The notes under the pieces are model-generated. The model searched no databases. It was given only the letters and a program-made list of their open reading frames with translations, and had not been told where the DNA came from. Both the position numbers and the translations under genes were made by a program. Below are positions 61,777 to 64,000 of a stretch of 64,000 nt of DNA, in pieces; the first letter of the stretch is position 1; each line of letters starts with the position of its first letter. Source of the DNA: Balanoglossus misakiensis (taxonomy: Eukaryota; Hemichordata); the NCBI GenBank assembly GCA_040954595.2, contig CM082576.2, positions 1,860,001 through 1,924,000 of the forward strand. The letters run 5' to 3'.

Positions 61777-63319
61777 CTGAAAGAAATACTTTGTGAAGAT
61801 TACTACAGACAATATAAAAAGTCCTTTCACGATGATTAAACCCAACATGAACTCCGGAATGTGAATGAACGTTGGCGGGGGAAACCTTTTACAGATGAGA
61901 AATTGAATGGATACAATGTAGACCAACGGTGATACCCATACCAGAGAAAAACGAAGAAGTTAGTTTGCCGTTTTAAAGCTCCACTCTGAACCTTCCTGTA
62001 CATTTTTAGCATATTAATACAGCGTGGTGGTTCGAGCACGTGTAATTAACAACCAACAATCTAACCAAAGCAATACTCACAACAATTTCAGACTAACCAT
62101 GCAAGCACAGTGTGCGTGGGTACTAGTATTACATGTGTCATCGCCAAAGTGATCTTTCTGCCGCTCTCGTAGATGAACTTGTTTAATCATGGGAACTCTG
62201 TGGTGTCCGAGGACAACCTCAGTCTACACGTTAGGGAATTCACTTTGCGCGAGGACTTCTAATTTACGTTGAGCCAACTGATTAAAATGACTGCAAGGCA
62301 GATTCTCTCTAACTTGTAGATATTGTCATCTCTCAGGAGGGAATTTTGTAACAGGAATAGGTTTTTTTGGACCGATCGATTAACATGGTACTGAGGTTCT
62401 ACAATTCAACCTGCTTATCAATTCCTCGCAATCGTGTACATGCCTATCGCACGTGCTAGTATATCATGATAAATGAAGTACATGTATTCACGGGAAATAT
62501 TCTTCAGACAGGAAGTCAGCTTTGAACGTATACGGGTTATTTATTTTAAGTAACTTAGCACCAACCCAGACGCAAACAATAGACATTTGCCTAAAACGTT
62601 TTCCCTAATAATTGTAATGAAAAACAAATTCCTATCACAGAAAATAACAAACTCAGACATGATTAACGTCCACTCCACTATTTGGAGTTAGCTTTTTCTA
62701 ATTTCACAACTGCCACAAAATCCATCACTTTTCATGAGGCGAAGATAAGAAACTAGTAACGCACATTACAATAATTACTGTGGCAATTGAGTTCTTACAA
62801 GTGGCAAATAATTTTGAGCCACAGCGTTTTCGCATGAAACTGGCATTTATTCGCCGCCAAGTCACGTGTAGCCGCTCAAGAACCTTTTCACCTATTAGGT
62901 AAATGGCATAAAGTCACCGATATCTTACTGTTCTCTGACCTCTGCCCAGTAATACTCTACGTTAGCGACGTTGACATTTAGTAATTGTCCAAAAAGGCAA
63001 TCTCCAGTCTTATTATCAAATCCAAACAGATGAATATATTAACCTTCCAATCAGGAATTTTGTTTAATCGATGACGCATGCTAAATGTTTGAGAGTAATC
63101 ACATGTAATTTAATAGTTGTGATAACATATGCTTTGATGCCTGTGATCTGATACTTCTCGTGTCGAGTTCTCGATCGGTGGCTGAGGAAAGAATTTCCCC
63201 ACATAATTTGACACCGTGTTGATATTTCTTGTATCAAGTTCTATATCAGTTTTCCGTGAAGAGGTTTCTCATAAGATTAGATACTGTCAGAAACTAAAGA
63301 TTCACATTGAAGGAATTAT
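61777..63319. other. Unassigned DNA upstream of the LDLa/EGF-like exons
   Basis: Probably intron or 5' flank of the minus-strand gene. No exon with acceptable splice sites and a readable domain was found. Confidence 0.4.
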
Positions 63320-63688
63320 CACAGGGAACTTAGTAATTTTGTTATTGTTGTTGTTGTTAAGATTGGTAATAAAATTTTAAAAAAAAATCAATGTGTCATT
63401 TCTTGCTATGTTTGTCGATGTTGTAGATAACTGTAAAAAAAACCCAACCATAATCGTGGAAAACACGACCTAGGTCGCCGAATGTCACTGTATGTAAGAC
63501 GGTAGTGACATTCGGCGACCTAGGTCGTGTTTTCCACGATTATGGTTGGGTTTTTTTTACAGTTATCTACAACATCGACAAACATAGCAAGAAATGACAC
63601 ATTGATTTTTTTTTAAAATTTTATTACCAATCTTAACAACAACAACAACAATAACAATAACAATAACAAAATTACTAAGTTCCCTGTG
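63320..63688. mobile_element. Near-perfect foldback/MITE element
   Basis: Long inverted repeat with arms 63320-63489 and 63504-63688 around a 14-base spacer. The ends are CACAGGGAACTTAGTAATTT and its complement. The arms match almost perfectly except that the right arm carries extra CAA/CAATAA units. The element is flanked by GAATTAT on both sides, a 7-base direct repeat that looks like a target-site duplication. It has no coding capacity, so it is non-autonomous. The superfamily is not certain. Confidence 0.85.
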
Positions 63689-64000
63689 GAATTATTGGCA
63701 CTTTTCATCTTGGGTTTGCTTCATGTGACAGGTTAACAATGCCGTTGCTCTTACGGAAACAGAGGTAACCTTAAAAATCTTAAACAGAAACTTTACAGGA
63801 AGGTCTGGTTGTGACTGTAATCTGCTGCTAATGTGGAATTGAGTAACTCTCCCAGTCACATAAACTGAATTGGGTCAACGCTTCGTCCCAGGATCAGGAA
63901 GGCATCGGGAAATCAAAGCTGTACAATTCCCCATTTCTGGATAATTACTCTCTGTGAGCCGTTTATATAGTTCGATTGCCTATTGGCACTGAGAACACCT
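63689..64000. other. Right window edge, no feature recognised
   Basis: About 310 bases with no recognisable exon or repeat. Confidence 0.4.

Noticed and set aside
1-64000. CRISPR arrays, bacterial mobile elements, tRNA and rRNA genes
   Set aside because: None was seen; the tandem repeats are simple eukaryotic microsatellites without spacers.

Overview
This is a stretch of animal nuclear genome. Protein-coding genes are split by GT-AG introns, non-coding DNA is AT-rich, and short tandem and foldback repeats are scattered throughout. I see no bacterial operons, CRISPR arrays, tRNA or rRNA genes. The gene set (AP-4 sigma, striatin, TBCE, TMEM26, SPEC3/Stum, TWIK- and THIK-type K2P channels, a cholinesterase-like enzyme) points to a non-vertebrate bilaterian. 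An invertebrate deuterostome such as a hemichordate is my guess, but the phylum cannot be fixed from this sequence alone.

Layout. 0.5-1.6 kb (+): 3' exons of a TWIK/KCNK1-like two-pore potassium channel whose 5' part lies left of the window. 10.1-23.6 kb (-): a complete two-exon THIK (KCNK13/12) channel with a 12 kb intron. 25.8-30.1 kb (+): complete 14-exon TBCE. 30.5-31.5 kb (-): complete AP4S1. 31.9-39.8 kb (+): complete 17-exon striatin, head-to-head with AP4S1. 43.7-46.2 kb (-): complete three-exon SPEC3/Stum-family membrane protein. 49.1-51.2 kb (+): two-exon cholinesterase/carboxylesterase-like secreted protein. 52.0-56.0 kb (+): complete three-exon TMEM26. 59.2-61.8 kb (-): 3' part of a cysteine-rich LDLa/EGF-like gene I do not recognise. 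The rest is intergenic or intronic DNA with microsatellites, dispersed repeats and several inverted-repeat (foldback) elements.

Exon boundaries were read by hand from splice sites and reading phase. For TBCE (526 aa), AP4S1 (144 aa), striatin (799 aa), THIK (429 aa), TMEM26 (348 aa) and SPEC3-like (170 aa) the phases close without a break, and lengths match the vertebrate proteins where I know them.

The most notable observations are: (1) a tandem duplicated exon in striatin arranged so that exactly one copy must be used, since none or both gives an early stop; (2) a head-to-head AP4S1/striatin pair matching the human STRN3/AP4S1 arrangement; (3) a short repeat found just upstream of three striatin splice acceptors; (4) a near-perfect 369 bp foldback element with a 7 bp target duplication at the right end; (5) an unrecognised LDLa/EGF-like gene. 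I found no clear sign of a wholly new multi-gene system.
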